From the NCBI GenBank assembly GCA_017502125.1, contig JAFVVN010000006.1:1-32143 (forward strand): a stretch of DNA of 32,143 nt, written 5' to 3'. A model generated the notes under the pieces. That model was given only the letters and a program-made list of their open reading frames with translations. It made no database searches and was not told the DNA's origin. The stretch is from Bacteroidales bacterium (lineage in GTDB: Bacteria; Bacteroidota; Bacteroidia; Bacteroidales; UBA932). This document shows, one piece after another, positions 1-7,732 of the stretch (position 1 is the first letter of the stretch; every line of letters begins with the position of its first letter). A program made the position numbers and the translations under genes.

Positions 1-64
1 AGGGGCTCGAACCCTGGACCCCAACATTAAGAGTGTCGTGCTCTACCAACTGAGCTAGGGAAGC
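1..64 (-). tRNA. tRNA-Lys (CTT), cut by the window start
   Basis: The 64 visible bases are identical to positions 116-179 of the next tRNA, so this is a tandem copy. On the minus strand the anticodon loop is CTCTTAA, giving anticodon CTT. The 3' acceptor strand lies outside the window. Confidence 0.93.
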
Positions 65-106
65 GTTGCTTGAATTGCTTCAATATTTGTGGGGCTTTCG
101 CCTTTG

Positions 107-179
107 TGCTCCCCCAGGGGCTCGAACCCTGGACCCCAACATTAAGAGTGTCGTGCTCTACCAACTGAGCTAGGGAAGC
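107..179 (-). tRNA. tRNA-Lys (CTT)
   Basis: Read on the minus strand this folds as a full cloverleaf: acceptor GCTTCCC pairs with GGGGAGC, the D-arm has GCTC/GAGC, the anticodon stem CGACA/TGTTG encloses loop CTCTTAA (anticodon CTT, plus positions 144-146), and the T-arm has CAGGG/CCCTG. The discriminator base is A at 107. CCA is not encoded. Confidence 0.96.
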
Positions 180-191
180 AGTAATTTTCCG

Positions 192-264
192 TGATTCGCT
201 TGGGGCTCGAACCCAAGACCCCAACATTAAAAGTGTTGTGCTCTACCTACTGAGCTAGCGAATC
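192..264 (-). tRNA. tRNA-Lys (TTT)
   Basis: Minus-strand cloverleaf with acceptor GATTCGC/GCGAATC and anticodon loop CTTTTAA (anticodon TTT). It is the first gene of the tRNA-Lys cluster in the direction of transcription and has no encoded CCA. It decodes AAA/AAG, while the two CTT copies decode AAG only. Confidence 0.96.
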
Positions 265-315
265 AATCCGTGGTCATTCTTGGGTCTCAAATGAGTTCCT
301 TTCGAATTGGGACTG

Positions 316-346
316 CAAAGGTACATTTTTTTTCGTAGTCTGCAAA
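316..346 (-). promoter_or_regulatory. Bacteroidales-type promoter of the tRNA-Lys cluster
   Basis: On the minus strand there is a perfect -7 box TACCTTTG (316-323, consensus TAnnTTTG) and a -33 TTTG (343-346) separated by 19 bp. It lies about 50 bp upstream of the first tRNA. Confidence 0.75.
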
Positions 347-384
347 TTTTTTCTCAAAAAAATCTGGGGTCTCCACATCAAAAA

Positions 385-463
385 GCCTTTACATCCTCCC
401 TTCCCTCCTGACTGCCTGAGAGGTGGGGAATCATGTGTTGACTCACATGCCGGATGTAAAGGC
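385..463 (-). other. Three-way-junction RNA element or terminator downstream of the envelope operon
   Basis: A closing stem of 12 perfect base pairs (385-396 with 452-463) encloses two further hairpins: 432-437 with 444-449, and a C-rich/G-rich stem near 398-429. On the minus strand the closing stem is followed directly by TTTTT, so it may end the transcript of the operon that stops at 492. A small structured RNA or a cis element is also possible. It matches no RNA family I can name. Confidence 0.5.
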
Positions 464-491
464 CGATCTGTTCAAGACTTCACTACAAGTC

Positions 492-1103
492 TCAGAAGGC
501 TATACCAAGCTTGAAACCGAGGTTATTGATGCCTTTGAGATCATATGACTTGTTCTGATTGGTGGCGTAGCTGTAATAAGCTGCGACATGGAATCCGAAA
601 TCAGTCTTCTCAAATGGAAAGAATGTCATACCCACCTCGGGCGATATATAGAATCCCCAGTTGTCCTGCCTGCTGACAAATGTCGACATATAGGTGCTCT
701 GAGTCGAGTATTCAGTACCGATTTTTGCCTCGACATAAGGCTGGAACATTCCTCTTGTGAATCTCATTCTCATTGTGGCACCGAAAGGCACTTGATAAAG
801 TGACCTGTCAAGATCGGTGGTGAGAGCAGCCTGGTTCGCAAAGGTGTATGTCTCCTTCGGATGATACTCATTATTCGAATTGAAGCTGGCAAAGCCGCCG
901 ACTGCAAACAATGGAGTCAGATAATATCCGCCTTCGATGTAGGCTCCATAGCCCTGTGCACTCTTTGCAAAGGTGTTGCCCGGAGTTCCATTGAACTGCC
1001 ATCCTCCATTGATATAATTCCTTTTACCCATCTGGGCATTGGCCTCGCCTGCAAAGAGCACAAGTGCCATCGAAGCTGCCAATATATATATAAACTTTTT
1101 CAT
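492..1103 (-). CDS. Small outer-membrane beta-barrel protein
   Basis: The 203-residue protein starts with a clear signal peptide (about residues 1-23, ending in GEANA). The rest alternates aromatic and polar residues, as in transmembrane beta strands, and ends in a strand with terminal Phe (GFKLGIAF), the usual sorting signal for beta-barrel insertion. Size and pattern fit the 8-strand porin-like (OMP_b-brl) group. It is the last gene of a three-gene minus-strand run with gaps of 28 and 19 bp, next to a DUF4136 lipoprotein and a DUF4251 protein, which suggests a shared envelope role. The substrate, if any, is unknown. Confidence 0.8.
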   Translation of the reverse strand: MKKFIYILAASMALVLFAGEANAQMGKRNYINGGWQFNGTPGNTFAKSAQGYGAYIEGGYYLTPLFAVGGFASFNSNNEYHPKETYTFANQAALTTDLDRSLYQVPFGATMRMRFTRGMFQPYVEAKIGTEYSTQSTYMSTFVSRQDNWGFYISPEVGMTFFPFEKTDFGFHVAAYYSYATNQNKSYDLKGINNLGFKLGIAF

Positions 1104-1122
1104 ATCATCTTTCTTTTATGAG

Positions 1123-1773
1123 TTATCTGTTTGCGGTTGTCTTTGCAAGATAAGGCGACTGGGCAAATGCCTGATCGACTGCTACCTTCATCCTTTCCAC
1201 ATCATTCTGCACGCTGTAACCGGCCGGACCTCCGATATAGCATGACCAGACTATGGTGAGAGGAGTGGTCTCTCTGGCGACCTCGGTAAGGTCAACCATA
1301 TCCGCTATCAATGCGTTTGTCGTGTAGGTATAGGTCACAGGGTATGGATAATACCATCCGGTCCAGTTTCCCCAGTAGCCTGAAGGCCAATAGCCGGGAT
1401 AATCAAGCCACCAATAAGGATCGTTGTCGTAGTAGTGGATGAATCTCTCGGTCTTGACGATGTATGTGAGCTGGATTCCCAGATCTGCATCAGGGTTAGA
1501 CGGAGTGTATATGTATCCGAGTTTCTCCATATTGGTCCTGTATGCCTGAATCAATGCCAGGGCGTTGTTTGACTGTGAATACTGCGGTTTGTCGCTCTGA
1601 CCGATGACGAGCAGGCTGTCTGCAATATCGAAGGTCTGGAAATCAGCAAAGTTCACATTTTTCGCAGGCTCTGTATAGACGAGGTATTCAGCATCTGCGT
1701 CCTGTGGATATGGTTCTTTGTGGCAAGCTGCTGCCAGAAGAGCCAATGTCGAGAAGAATAAAATCTTTTTCAT
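1123..1773 (-). CDS. DUF4136-family lipoprotein
   Basis: The 216-residue protein has a lipoprotein signal with lipobox LAAAC (Cys17). The segment after it (NVNFADFQTFDIAD) and the YRTNMEKLGY and DLGIQLTYIVKTE segments resemble DUF4136, a periplasmic or outer-membrane lipoprotein family common in Bacteroidota and Proteobacteria. A Trp/Tyr/Gly-rich loop follows (DPYWWLDYPGYWPSGYWGNW). The gene sits between the DUF4251 and beta-barrel genes with short gaps, so it is probably cotranscribed. Molecular function is not established for the family. Confidence 0.82.
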   Translation of the reverse strand: MKKILFFSTLALLAAACHKEPYPQDADAEYLVYTEPAKNVNFADFQTFDIADSLLVIGQSDKPQYSQSNNALALIQAYRTNMEKLGYIYTPSNPDADLGIQLTYIVKTERFIHYYDNDPYWWLDYPGYWPSGYWGNWTGWYYPYPVTYTYTTNALIADMVDLTEVARETTPLTIVWSCYIGGPAGYSVQNDVERMKVAVDQAFAQSPYLAKTTANR

Positions 1774-1801
1774 CTTATATTCAATTTAAGTTCGTGACTA
1801 T

Positions 1802-2422
1802 CTACAATGAGCTTCCTTCTATTACATTTGAATTCTCATATGGTACTATATTTCCGTCAAGCCATACTGTGTTGGAGTTGAAGTTCGGATATATGGTGGC
1901 CGATGCCCTGTTGGTACCAGGAACAATGAAGACATCCACCTGGGCGTTGATTCCCACACCCATGACATTGATGCTGTATGTTATCCTGCCCTTCTTGTCC
2001 TTCATGATCTGCTTGTCTGTTATCATACCGTCCACGGTGACGCCACCAAGACCATTTGGACCCGATGCAAAGTTGCTTGGGGATATCTGCACCACAGCCC
2101 TGTTACCCTTTACTGAAATGAAATTTGTATTGGAGTTGACGAATGTGGTCATTCCGTTCTTGAAGGTAACCTGGTCTGCTTCGAGGACGAAATCCTGATT
2201 ACGCACAGCCGCCATAGCCTGAACTCCTGCAAGAGAATCTGCAAGTTCATTAAGTTCACGGCTATGCTCGGAGCGTGCTCTGAACTCTGCCATGTCCTTG
2301 TGCCATGCATCCATCCTCTGCTGGAAGTCTGAGCTGCGAGGCTTGGTTTGTGCGTTGATATCGGGGGCAATCACTGATAGCCCTGCGACGAAGACCGTTA
2401 AGGTCAGTAAGATTCGTTTCAT
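1802..2422 (-). CDS. DUF4251-family exported protein
   Basis: The 206-residue protein has a signal peptide of about 24 residues ending in DINAQ. The body contains the DUF4251 pattern: a helical stretch, then FVLEADQVTFKNG, a conserved NTNFISVKGNRAVVQ strand pair and a C-terminal beta-rich half. DUF4251 proteins are small secreted or periplasmic Bacteroidota proteins of unknown role. It is the first gene of the three-gene envelope operon and is divergent from the rel gene across a 139-bp intergenic region. I could not find a good -7 box for it. Confidence 0.8.
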   Translation of the reverse strand: MKRILLTLTVFVAGLSVIAPDINAQTKPRSSDFQQRMDAWHKDMAEFRARSEHSRELNELADSLAGVQAMAAVRNQDFVLEADQVTFKNGMTTFVNSNTNFISVKGNRAVVQISPSNFASGPNGLGGVTVDGMITDKQIMKDKKGRITYSINVMGVGINAQVDVFIVPGTNRASATIYPNFNSNTVWLDGNIVPYENSNVIEGSSL

Positions 2423-2525
2423 ATACTGTCAATTTTAAAAATTCCAAACACGACAAGGCAAAGGGCGCGCCAAACAAAATTCCCGTAATAAGAATTTTAG
2501 CCATCGGATTTCAAACGATATTTTG

Positions 2526-2533
2526 TAACTTTG
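2526..2533 (+). promoter_or_regulatory. -7 box of the rel transcript
   Basis: A perfect TAACTTTG lies 28 bp before the rel ATG, giving a short leader. No good TTTG was found at the -33 distance, so the box alone supports the call. Confidence 0.5.
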
Positions 2534-2561
2534 TAAGTCATGAACCATAAAACGGACAGAT

Positions 2562-4715
2562 ATGGAGCGGATTGAAAGACTTTTCCCCAGATTTGATGCC
2601 AATGGCATAGAACTTATACGTAGGGCATATGCGATCGCAGAAAATGCCCTTAAGAATGATTTCAGAAGCAACGGTCGCCCTTTTATAGAACATCCGATTG
2701 CCGTGGCCCGCATTGCAGATGAGGAGATCGGTCTTTCGGCCGAGTGTATTGCGGCTGTCTTTCTTCATGAAAGCGCGAGATTCCATCCTGAAACAGATCT
2801 GAGCGGATTCGGACAGGACGTATATACCATCGTTGACGGACTGAACAAGATTTCAACCATCAATCCCCGAGACACCAGGCTTGAGGCTGAGAACTACAAA
2901 AGGCTGATAGTCTCTTACTCACGCGATCCCCGTGTGACTGTGCTCAAGATTGCAGACAGGCTTGAAGTAATGCGGTCCCTGGATATGTTTCCGAAGGCAT
3001 CCCGTGAGCGTAAGGTACTGGAAACCATGATGCTGTACATACCTCTGGCACATCAGTTGGGCCTTTACAACATAAAGAGCGAGCTTGAGGACATATATTT
3101 CCGGCATGCGGATCCGGAACAATATAGAACCATAACCAACAAGCTTAGAAGTACGGAGAGGGACAGACAGAAGCTGATGACTCAGTTCATTGAACCGCTG
3201 AAGCAGAAATTGTCGGATGAGGGTATCAGCTACAAGCTCAAGGTCAGGACAAAGACAGCCCTTTCCATATACAGGAAGATGCAGAAGCAGAAGGTGCCTT
3301 TTGAAGGGGTGTTCGATGTGTTTGCAATCAGATTCATCATCGACTGCGAAGAAGACCGCTCAGTGGAGCACGCCCTTTGCTGGAAGGTCTTTTCCTATGT
3401 GACGGAAGAATATGAATCTGACACCAAGCGTCTTCGCGACTGGATATCCAATCCGAAACCAAACGGCTATGAGTCCCTGCATATCACCGTAAAAAATCGT
3501 GAAGAAAGCTATCTTGAGGTGCAGATCAGAACAAAGAGGATGGACGACATGGCAGAAAGCGGACTTGCATCCCACTGGTCCTACAAAGGGATCCGTCATG
3601 AAGCAACCCTCGACAAATGGCTTACGGCAGTCCGCAGAGCATTGGAGAGTCCACTCGGATCTGAGGGGGATCCTATGTCCGCATATTATGAAGATGAAGT
3701 CCATGAACTTCCGACAAAGGATGTGTTCGTGTTCACGCCGTCAGGGGAACTGCGTAAGCTGCAGGCCGGGGCGACTGTGCTGGACTTTGCCTTTGACATC
3801 CATACTAACCTCGGATTGAAATGCACGGGCGGAAAGGTCAACGGAAAGGTCGTCAGAATAAACGAGAAGCTCAAGACCGGAGATATAGTGGAGATCATGT
3901 CCGGCAAGAACCAGAAGCCTTCGTCCGACTGGATGAACATTGTTGTGACCACCAAGGCCAGAAACAAGATCCGCCAGAAACTCAGCGAAGCAGAGTTCCA
4001 GAAAGCCTCCGACGGCAAGGAATTACTCGGGAGACGTCTGAAAAACTGGAAAATGGAACTTGATGACGAAACCATGGCCACTATGCTGAAGAAACTTCAG
4101 TTCAAGACGGTCAATGCCTTCTATGCCGCAATCGGAAAAGAGGAGCTGGATATAGCTGACGTAAAGAATCTGATAACAGAGATTACCCAGGGAAGTGTTG
4201 AACAGCAGGTTGAGCAGGAGAAAAAGGCAGTCAGGACTGTAGTGCAGGAGAAGGGCAGCGATGACATACTGGTGATTGATGCCAGAAATGTGCGTGGAAT
4301 AGACTATCGTATGGCAAAATGCTGCAATCCGGTCTTCGGTGATGATGTATTCGGTTTTGTGACCCGTACCGAGGGCATCAAGATACATCGTATGTCTTGC
4401 CCGAATGCTGCCAGACTTATGGACCTGTATCCATATAGAATCCAGAAGGTCAAATGGAGCGCAACCCCTAGCAGCGGTAACTTCCAGACTGGTCTGCGCG
4501 TAACCGCCGCCTTGGAACCGGCTGTCATCAATGAGATCATGGATATCATGAACTTATTCAGGACTTCGCTCAGGATGTTCAATGTGACGGAAAATGACCG
4601 TCAGGGGACATATGAAATCACAATGAAGATTGCAGTTCCAAGCAATCTCGAGCTTGACAAGGTGACATCGCAGATACGCAATCTGAAGAACGTTCTGAAG
4701 ATAAGCAGAATATAA
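2562..4715 (+). CDS. Long RelA/SpoT homologue, (p)ppGpp synthetase with degenerate hydrolase site
   Basis: The 717-residue protein has the full long-RSH layout: N-terminal HD-hydrolase fold (1-180), synthetase (225-345), TGS (about 386-447), a Cys-rich region (CC at 587-588, SCP at 612-614) and a C-terminal ACT domain (about 643-717). Synthetase residues look intact: RTK at 229-231, RLRD at 290-293 (like RxKD of bifunctional enzymes), NGYESLH, and Glu319 in LEVQIRT. The hydrolase centre is damaged. The usual HD-xx-ED segment reads HESARF (69-74), so the metal-binding Asp and the ED pair are replaced, and the usual RLHNM reads RLEVM; His44 and Asp132 remain. I infer an alarmone synthetase that cannot degrade (p)ppGpp, with a separate hydrolase elsewhere in the genome. 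Confidence 0.9.
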   Translation: MERIERLFPRFDANGIELIRRAYAIAENALKNDFRSNGRPFIEHPIAVARIADEEIGLSAECIAAVFLHESARFHPETDLSGFGQDVYTIVDGLNKISTINPRDTRLEAENYKRLIVSYSRDPRVTVLKIADRLEVMRSLDMFPKASRERKVLETMMLYIPLAHQLGLYNIKSELEDIYFRHADPEQYRTITNKLRSTERDRQKLMTQFIEPLKQKLSDEGISYKLKVRTKTALSIYRKMQKQKVPFEGVFDVFAIRFIIDCEEDRSVEHALCWKVFSYVTEEYESDTKRLRDWISNPKPNGYESLHITVKNREESYLEVQIRTKRMDDMAESGLASHWSYKGIRHEATLDKWLTAVRRALESPLGSEGDPMSAYYEDEVHELPTKDVFVFTPSGELRKLQAGATVLDFAFDIHTNLGLKCTGGKVNGKVVRINEKLKTGDIVEIMSGKNQKPSSDWMNIVVTTKARNKIRQKLSEAEFQKASDGKELLGRRLKNWKMELDDETMATMLKKLQFKTVNAFYAAIGKEELDIADVKNLITEITQGSVEQQVEQEKKAVRTVVQEKGSDDILVIDARNVRGIDYRMAKCCNPVFGDDVFGFVTRTEGIKIHRMSCPNAARLMDLYPYRIQKVKWSATPSSGNFQTGLRVTAALEPAVINEIMDIMNLFRTSLRMFNVTENDRQGTYEITMKIAVPSNLELDKVTSQIRNLKNVLKISRI

Positions 4716-4735
4716 ACGGAAACTAAAAATAAGAC

Positions 4736-5242
4736 ATGGACACAAAGATCAGCATAGATGAAAGGGTTGCAAGAGCCAAGAGACTGTTCAAGGAGGAAGG
4801 ATATAACTGCTGCCAGGCGGTCGTATTGGCTTACAGCGACTTGTTTGGACTGGACGACACTACGGCAGCATCCCTGTCTTCAGGTTTCGGAGGAGGAATG
4901 GGACGCATGAGGGAAGTGTGTGGGAGCGTAAGTGGCATGATAATGTTGGCTGGTCTCATCTCACCGGCATGTGACCCGTCAGTCAAGGCGGACAGAACCA
5001 GGAACTACAGTCTCGTCCAGGAAGTTGCCGGAGAATTCAAGGTTCTGAACGGTTCCATCATCTGCAGGGAACTGCTTGGACTCTCGTCAAAATGTACATC
5101 TGACGGAAAACCCGTGGAATCCCCCGAGCCTTCGGAAAGGACGGAAGAGTACTATAGGAAACGTCCATGCGAGGAGTTGGTGGGAATTTCAGCCAAGATT
5201 ATAGGCGAAAAGCTGATCAAGTATGTTAAGGATGAAAAATAA
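4736..5242 (+). CDS. C_GCAxxG_C_C family protein
   Basis: The 168-residue protein has no signal peptide. It carries the Cys pattern of the C_GCAxxG_C_C family: NCCQAVV (Cys25-Cys26), the glycine-rich GFGGGMGRMREVCGSVSG with Cys62, then further Cys at CDPS, ICREL, SKCT and PCEEL. The family is thought to be redox-active or metal-binding, but no reaction is established. It lies 20 bp after rel and 31 bp before pyrophosphatase, on the same strand; pyrophosphatase has its own -7 box, so linkage to rel is likelier than to ppa. Confidence 0.85.
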   Translation: MDTKISIDERVARAKRLFKEEGYNCCQAVVLAYSDLFGLDDTTAASLSSGFGGGMGRMREVCGSVSGMIMLAGLISPACDPSVKADRTRNYSLVQEVAGEFKVLNGSIICRELLGLSSKCTSDGKPVESPEPSERTEEYYRKRPCEELVGISAKIIGEKLIKYVKDEK

Positions 5243-5246
5243 TTTC

Positions 5247-5254
5247 TAAATTTG
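5247..5254 (+). promoter_or_regulatory. -7 box of ppa
   Basis: TAAATTTG matches TAnnTTTG exactly and starts just after the preceding stop codon, 19 bp before the ppa ATG. The -33 element is not obvious. Confidence 0.5.
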
Positions 5255-5273
5255 CGCGACCAAAACTATACAG

Positions 5274-5897
5274 ATGGATTATAATAAAGCACACAAAGCC
5301 CACCCATGGCATGGAATCAGCCTTGGCAAAAATGTGCCGGATGAAGTAAGGGCCTTCATTGAAATCGTACCGACAGACACCGTGAAATATGAAGTGGACA
5401 AGGAATCCGGATATCTTTGTCTGGACCGACCTCAGAAATTCTCTAATATAGTGCCGTCACTTTATGGTTTCCTTCCTAAGACATACTGCGGACCGAAGAT
5501 GGCAGAGCTCACCAACAAAGCTCTTGTTCGTCTTGACGTGGAAGGTGACGGTGACCCGCTTGATATATGCGTTCTCACAGAAAAGGATGTGACTCATGGT
5601 GATGTAATCGTCAACGCCCGTCCCATTGGAGGACTCCGTCTTTTGGACCACAACCAGGCAGATGACAAGATCATAGCAGTCCTCAAGAGCGATGCCGTTT
5701 ATGGAATGATGACGGACATCGAACAGGTTCCGGTGGACATCATCCGCCGACTGATCCACTACTTCAGCACCTACAAGGATATTCCTGGAGAACACACCAG
5801 CCGAATGCAGTTCATAAGCATCTACGGCCCAGACGTTGCCAAAGATGTGATCCAGCGTTCTATGGAAGACTATCAGGATCTCATCGCCAGCAAATAA
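5274..5897 (+). CDS. ppa: Family I inorganic pyrophosphatase
   Basis: The 207-residue cytoplasmic enzyme hydrolyses diphosphate to two phosphates and so pulls biosynthetic reactions forward. The family I signature is present as DGDPLD (Asp92, Asp94, Asp97), where the acidic residues bind catalytic Mg2+. Other conserved parts are KYEVDKESG (38-46), NIVPSLYGFLPKTYCG, and ARPIGGLRLLDHNQADDKIIAV. Length is within the usual range. A strong intrinsic terminator follows directly. Confidence 0.93.
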   Translation: MDYNKAHKAHPWHGISLGKNVPDEVRAFIEIVPTDTVKYEVDKESGYLCLDRPQKFSNIVPSLYGFLPKTYCGPKMAELTNKALVRLDVEGDGDPLDICVLTEKDVTHGDVIVNARPIGGLRLLDHNQADDKIIAVLKSDAVYGMMTDIEQVPVDIIRRLIHYFSTYKDIPGEHTSRMQFISIYGPDVAKDVIQRSMEDYQDLIASK

Positions 5898-5911
5898 ATT
5901 CCTCATACTAC

Positions 5912-5957
5912 AATCGTCGCAGAAGAATCATTGGATTTTTCTGCGACGATTTTTTTC
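5912..5957 (+). terminator. Intrinsic terminator after ppa
   Basis: A perfect 13-bp stem (5912-5924 with 5939-5951) with a 14-nt loop is followed by a run of T. It points with ppa and separates it from the convergent aldolase gene. Confidence 0.9.
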
Positions 5958-5987
5958 ACTCTGTCTTTCCTGGAAGACAAAAACAGA

Positions 5988-6989
5988 TTACTCTGCCTTT
6001 CCGTTTGAACCGAGTACGTTAACGATCTTGTGAATGTAGAGCTTCTTCATGTTGTCACGTGCAGGACCAAGGTACTTGCGTGGGTCGAACTCTGCAGGCT
6101 TGTTGGCGAACACCTCACGGATTGCTGCTGTCATTGCGAGACGTGAGTCAGAGTCGATATTGATCTTGCATACTGCAGACTCAGCTGCCTTGCGGAGCCA
6201 AGGCTCAGGAATTCCGATAGCTGCCTTGAGAGCACCACCGTACTTATTGATTGTAGCAACCTCCTCCTGTGGAACTGAAGAAGAACCGTGAAGAACGATA
6301 GGGAATCCAGGAAGCTCCTTCTCAACACCCTCGAGAACGTCGAATGCGAGCATTGGAGGTACGAGGAGACCTGTCTCAGGGTCAACTGTGCACTGCTCAG
6401 GAGTGAACTTGTATGCACCGTGTGAAGTTCCGATAGAGATGGCGAGAGAGTCGCAGCCTGTGCGTGACACGAAGTCAACAACCTCCTCAGGCTTTGTATA
6501 TGTGTGGTGGTCTGAGCTTACCTCATCCTCAACACCTGCGAGGACTCCAAGCTCACCCTCAACTGTTACGTCGAACTGGTGTGCGTACTCAACAACCTTC
6601 TTTGTGAGAGCAACGTTCTCCTCATATGGGAGGTGTGAACCGTCGATCATAACTGAAGAGAAGCCCATGTCGATACAGCTCTTGCAAGTCTCGAATGAGT
6701 CACCGTGGTCGAGGTGAAGAACGATCTGAGGGTTCTCCCAACCAAGCTCCTTAGCATACTCTACAGCACCCTCTGCCATGTAGCGGAGAAGAGTCTGGTT
6801 TGCATACTGACGAGCACCCTTTGAAACCTGAAGGATAACTGGAGACTTTGTCTCAGCTGCTGCTGAGATGATAGCCTGGAGCTGCTCCATGTTGTTGAAG
6901 TTGAATGCTGGGATGGCATAGCCACCTTCGATAGCCTTAGCGAACATCTCCTTGGTGTTCACGAGGCCGAGTTCCTTGTAAGAAATCAT
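5988..6989 (-). CDS. fba: Class II fructose-bisphosphate aldolase
   Basis: The 333-residue enzyme cleaves fructose 1,6-bisphosphate to dihydroxyacetone phosphate and glyceraldehyde 3-phosphate in glycolysis, and does the reverse in gluconeogenesis. Class II (zinc) features are visible: PAFNFNN near the N-terminus, LHLDHGDS with Asp94 and His95, the VEGELG segment, the GTSHGAYKF loop with His190, and VLHGSSSVP with the second metal His. No signal peptide. Codon use on this gene is very regular, as expected of a highly expressed gene. It converges on ppa and is divergent from gmk. Confidence 0.95.
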   Translation of the reverse strand: MISYKELGLVNTKEMFAKAIEGGYAIPAFNFNNMEQLQAIISAAAETKSPVILQVSKGARQYANQTLLRYMAEGAVEYAKELGWENPQIVLHLDHGDSFETCKSCIDMGFSSVMIDGSHLPYEENVALTKKVVEYAHQFDVTVEGELGVLAGVEDEVSSDHHTYTKPEEVVDFVSRTGCDSLAISIGTSHGAYKFTPEQCTVDPETGLLVPPMLAFDVLEGVEKELPGFPIVLHGSSSVPQEEVATINKYGGALKAAIGIPEPWLRKAAESAVCKINIDSDSRLAMTAAIREVFANKPAEFDPRKYLGPARDNMKKLYIHKIVNVLGSNGKAE

Positions 6990-7036
6990 AATCGTATAAT
7001 TTTTTAAAAATCGTTTTCGTTAACACAAAATCTTGG

Positions 7037-7044
7037 CAAATTTA
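7037..7044 (-). promoter_or_regulatory. -7 box of fba
   Basis: On the minus strand this reads TAAATTTG, a perfect TAnnTTTG, 48 bp upstream of the fba start. It is only 2 bp from the oppositely oriented gmk box, so both promoters cover the same DNA. The -33 element is unclear. Confidence 0.5.
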
Positions 7045-7046
7045 GT

Positions 7047-7054
7047 TATTTTTG
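7047..7054 (+). promoter_or_regulatory. -7 box of gmk
   Basis: TATTTTTG matches the consensus and lies 24 bp before the gmk ATG. Its polymerase footprint would overlap that of the fba promoter on the other strand. Confidence 0.5.
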
Positions 7055-7077
7055 CGGAATATTAAAAGAAATAATCA

Positions 7078-7659
7078 ATGAACAATAAGGTTATAATCTT
7101 CTCTGCACCCTCGGGGGCCGGTAAAAGCACAATTGTCAACCACATTCTCAGTCTTCACCCTGAAATCGAATTTTCAATCTCTGCAACTTCACGCGCACCG
7201 CGCGGCGAGGAGAAGCATGGAGTGGAATACTATTTCTTTACAGCCGACGAATTCAGACAGATGATTGCCGAGGAGAAGTTTGTTGAGCATGAGGAGGTTT
7301 ATCCCGGTTCATTCTACGGCACACTGAAGTCCGAGGTCGAGCGGATATGGGCGAAGGGTCATGTGATCATATTCGACATCGACGTTCAGGGAGGTGTAAA
7401 TCTCAAGAGGATCTTCGGAGACCAGGCCCTGTCGGTGTTTATCCAGGCACCGTCTGTGGAAGTGCTTCGTCAGAGACTCGTGGGCCGTGGAACCGACACA
7501 CAGGAGGCGATAGAGAGAAGGGTTGCCAAGGCACAGTCAGAAATGGAGTTCGCTGCCGGAAAGTTCGATCATGTTCTTGTGAACGACGACCTGGCGACGG
7601 CTTACGCTGAAGTGGAGAAGGTTGTAAACGACTTTTTGAGTGATAGCGCAAGTCTCTGA
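7078..7659 (+). CDS. gmk: Guanylate kinase
   Basis: The 193-residue enzyme phosphorylates GMP to GDP with ATP. The P-loop is SAPSGAGKST (residues 9-18). SATSRAPRGEEKHGVEYYF is the GMP-binding segment, followed by EEVYPGSFYGT and the IFDIDVQGG motif. Length is typical. It is followed at 73 bp by nadD; the gmk-nadD pair recurs in Bacteroidales. Confidence 0.96.
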   Translation: MNNKVIIFSAPSGAGKSTIVNHILSLHPEIEFSISATSRAPRGEEKHGVEYYFFTADEFRQMIAEEKFVEHEEVYPGSFYGTLKSEVERIWAKGHVIIFDIDVQGGVNLKRIFGDQALSVFIQAPSVEVLRQRLVGRGTDTQEAIERRVAKAQSEMEFAAGKFDHVLVNDDLATAYAEVEKVVNDFLSDSASL

Positions 7660-7732
7660 CACTCAGCAACATAACCCACTCACCTCGACGTCCAAAGACA
7701 GCGAGCACTATACATTAAAATTCTGTTAATCA

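Noticed and set aside
385-463. SRP (4.5S) RNA
   Set aside because: The segment contains a GTCAGG-like and a GGAAGG-like string, but the SRP apical loop arrangement is not formed and the element folds as a three-way junction.
1704-2198. 164-residue open frame on the plus strand
   Set aside because: It lies opposite the DUF4136 and DUF4251 genes, has no recognisable motif and no promoter, and is a shadow of good coding sequence on the minus strand.
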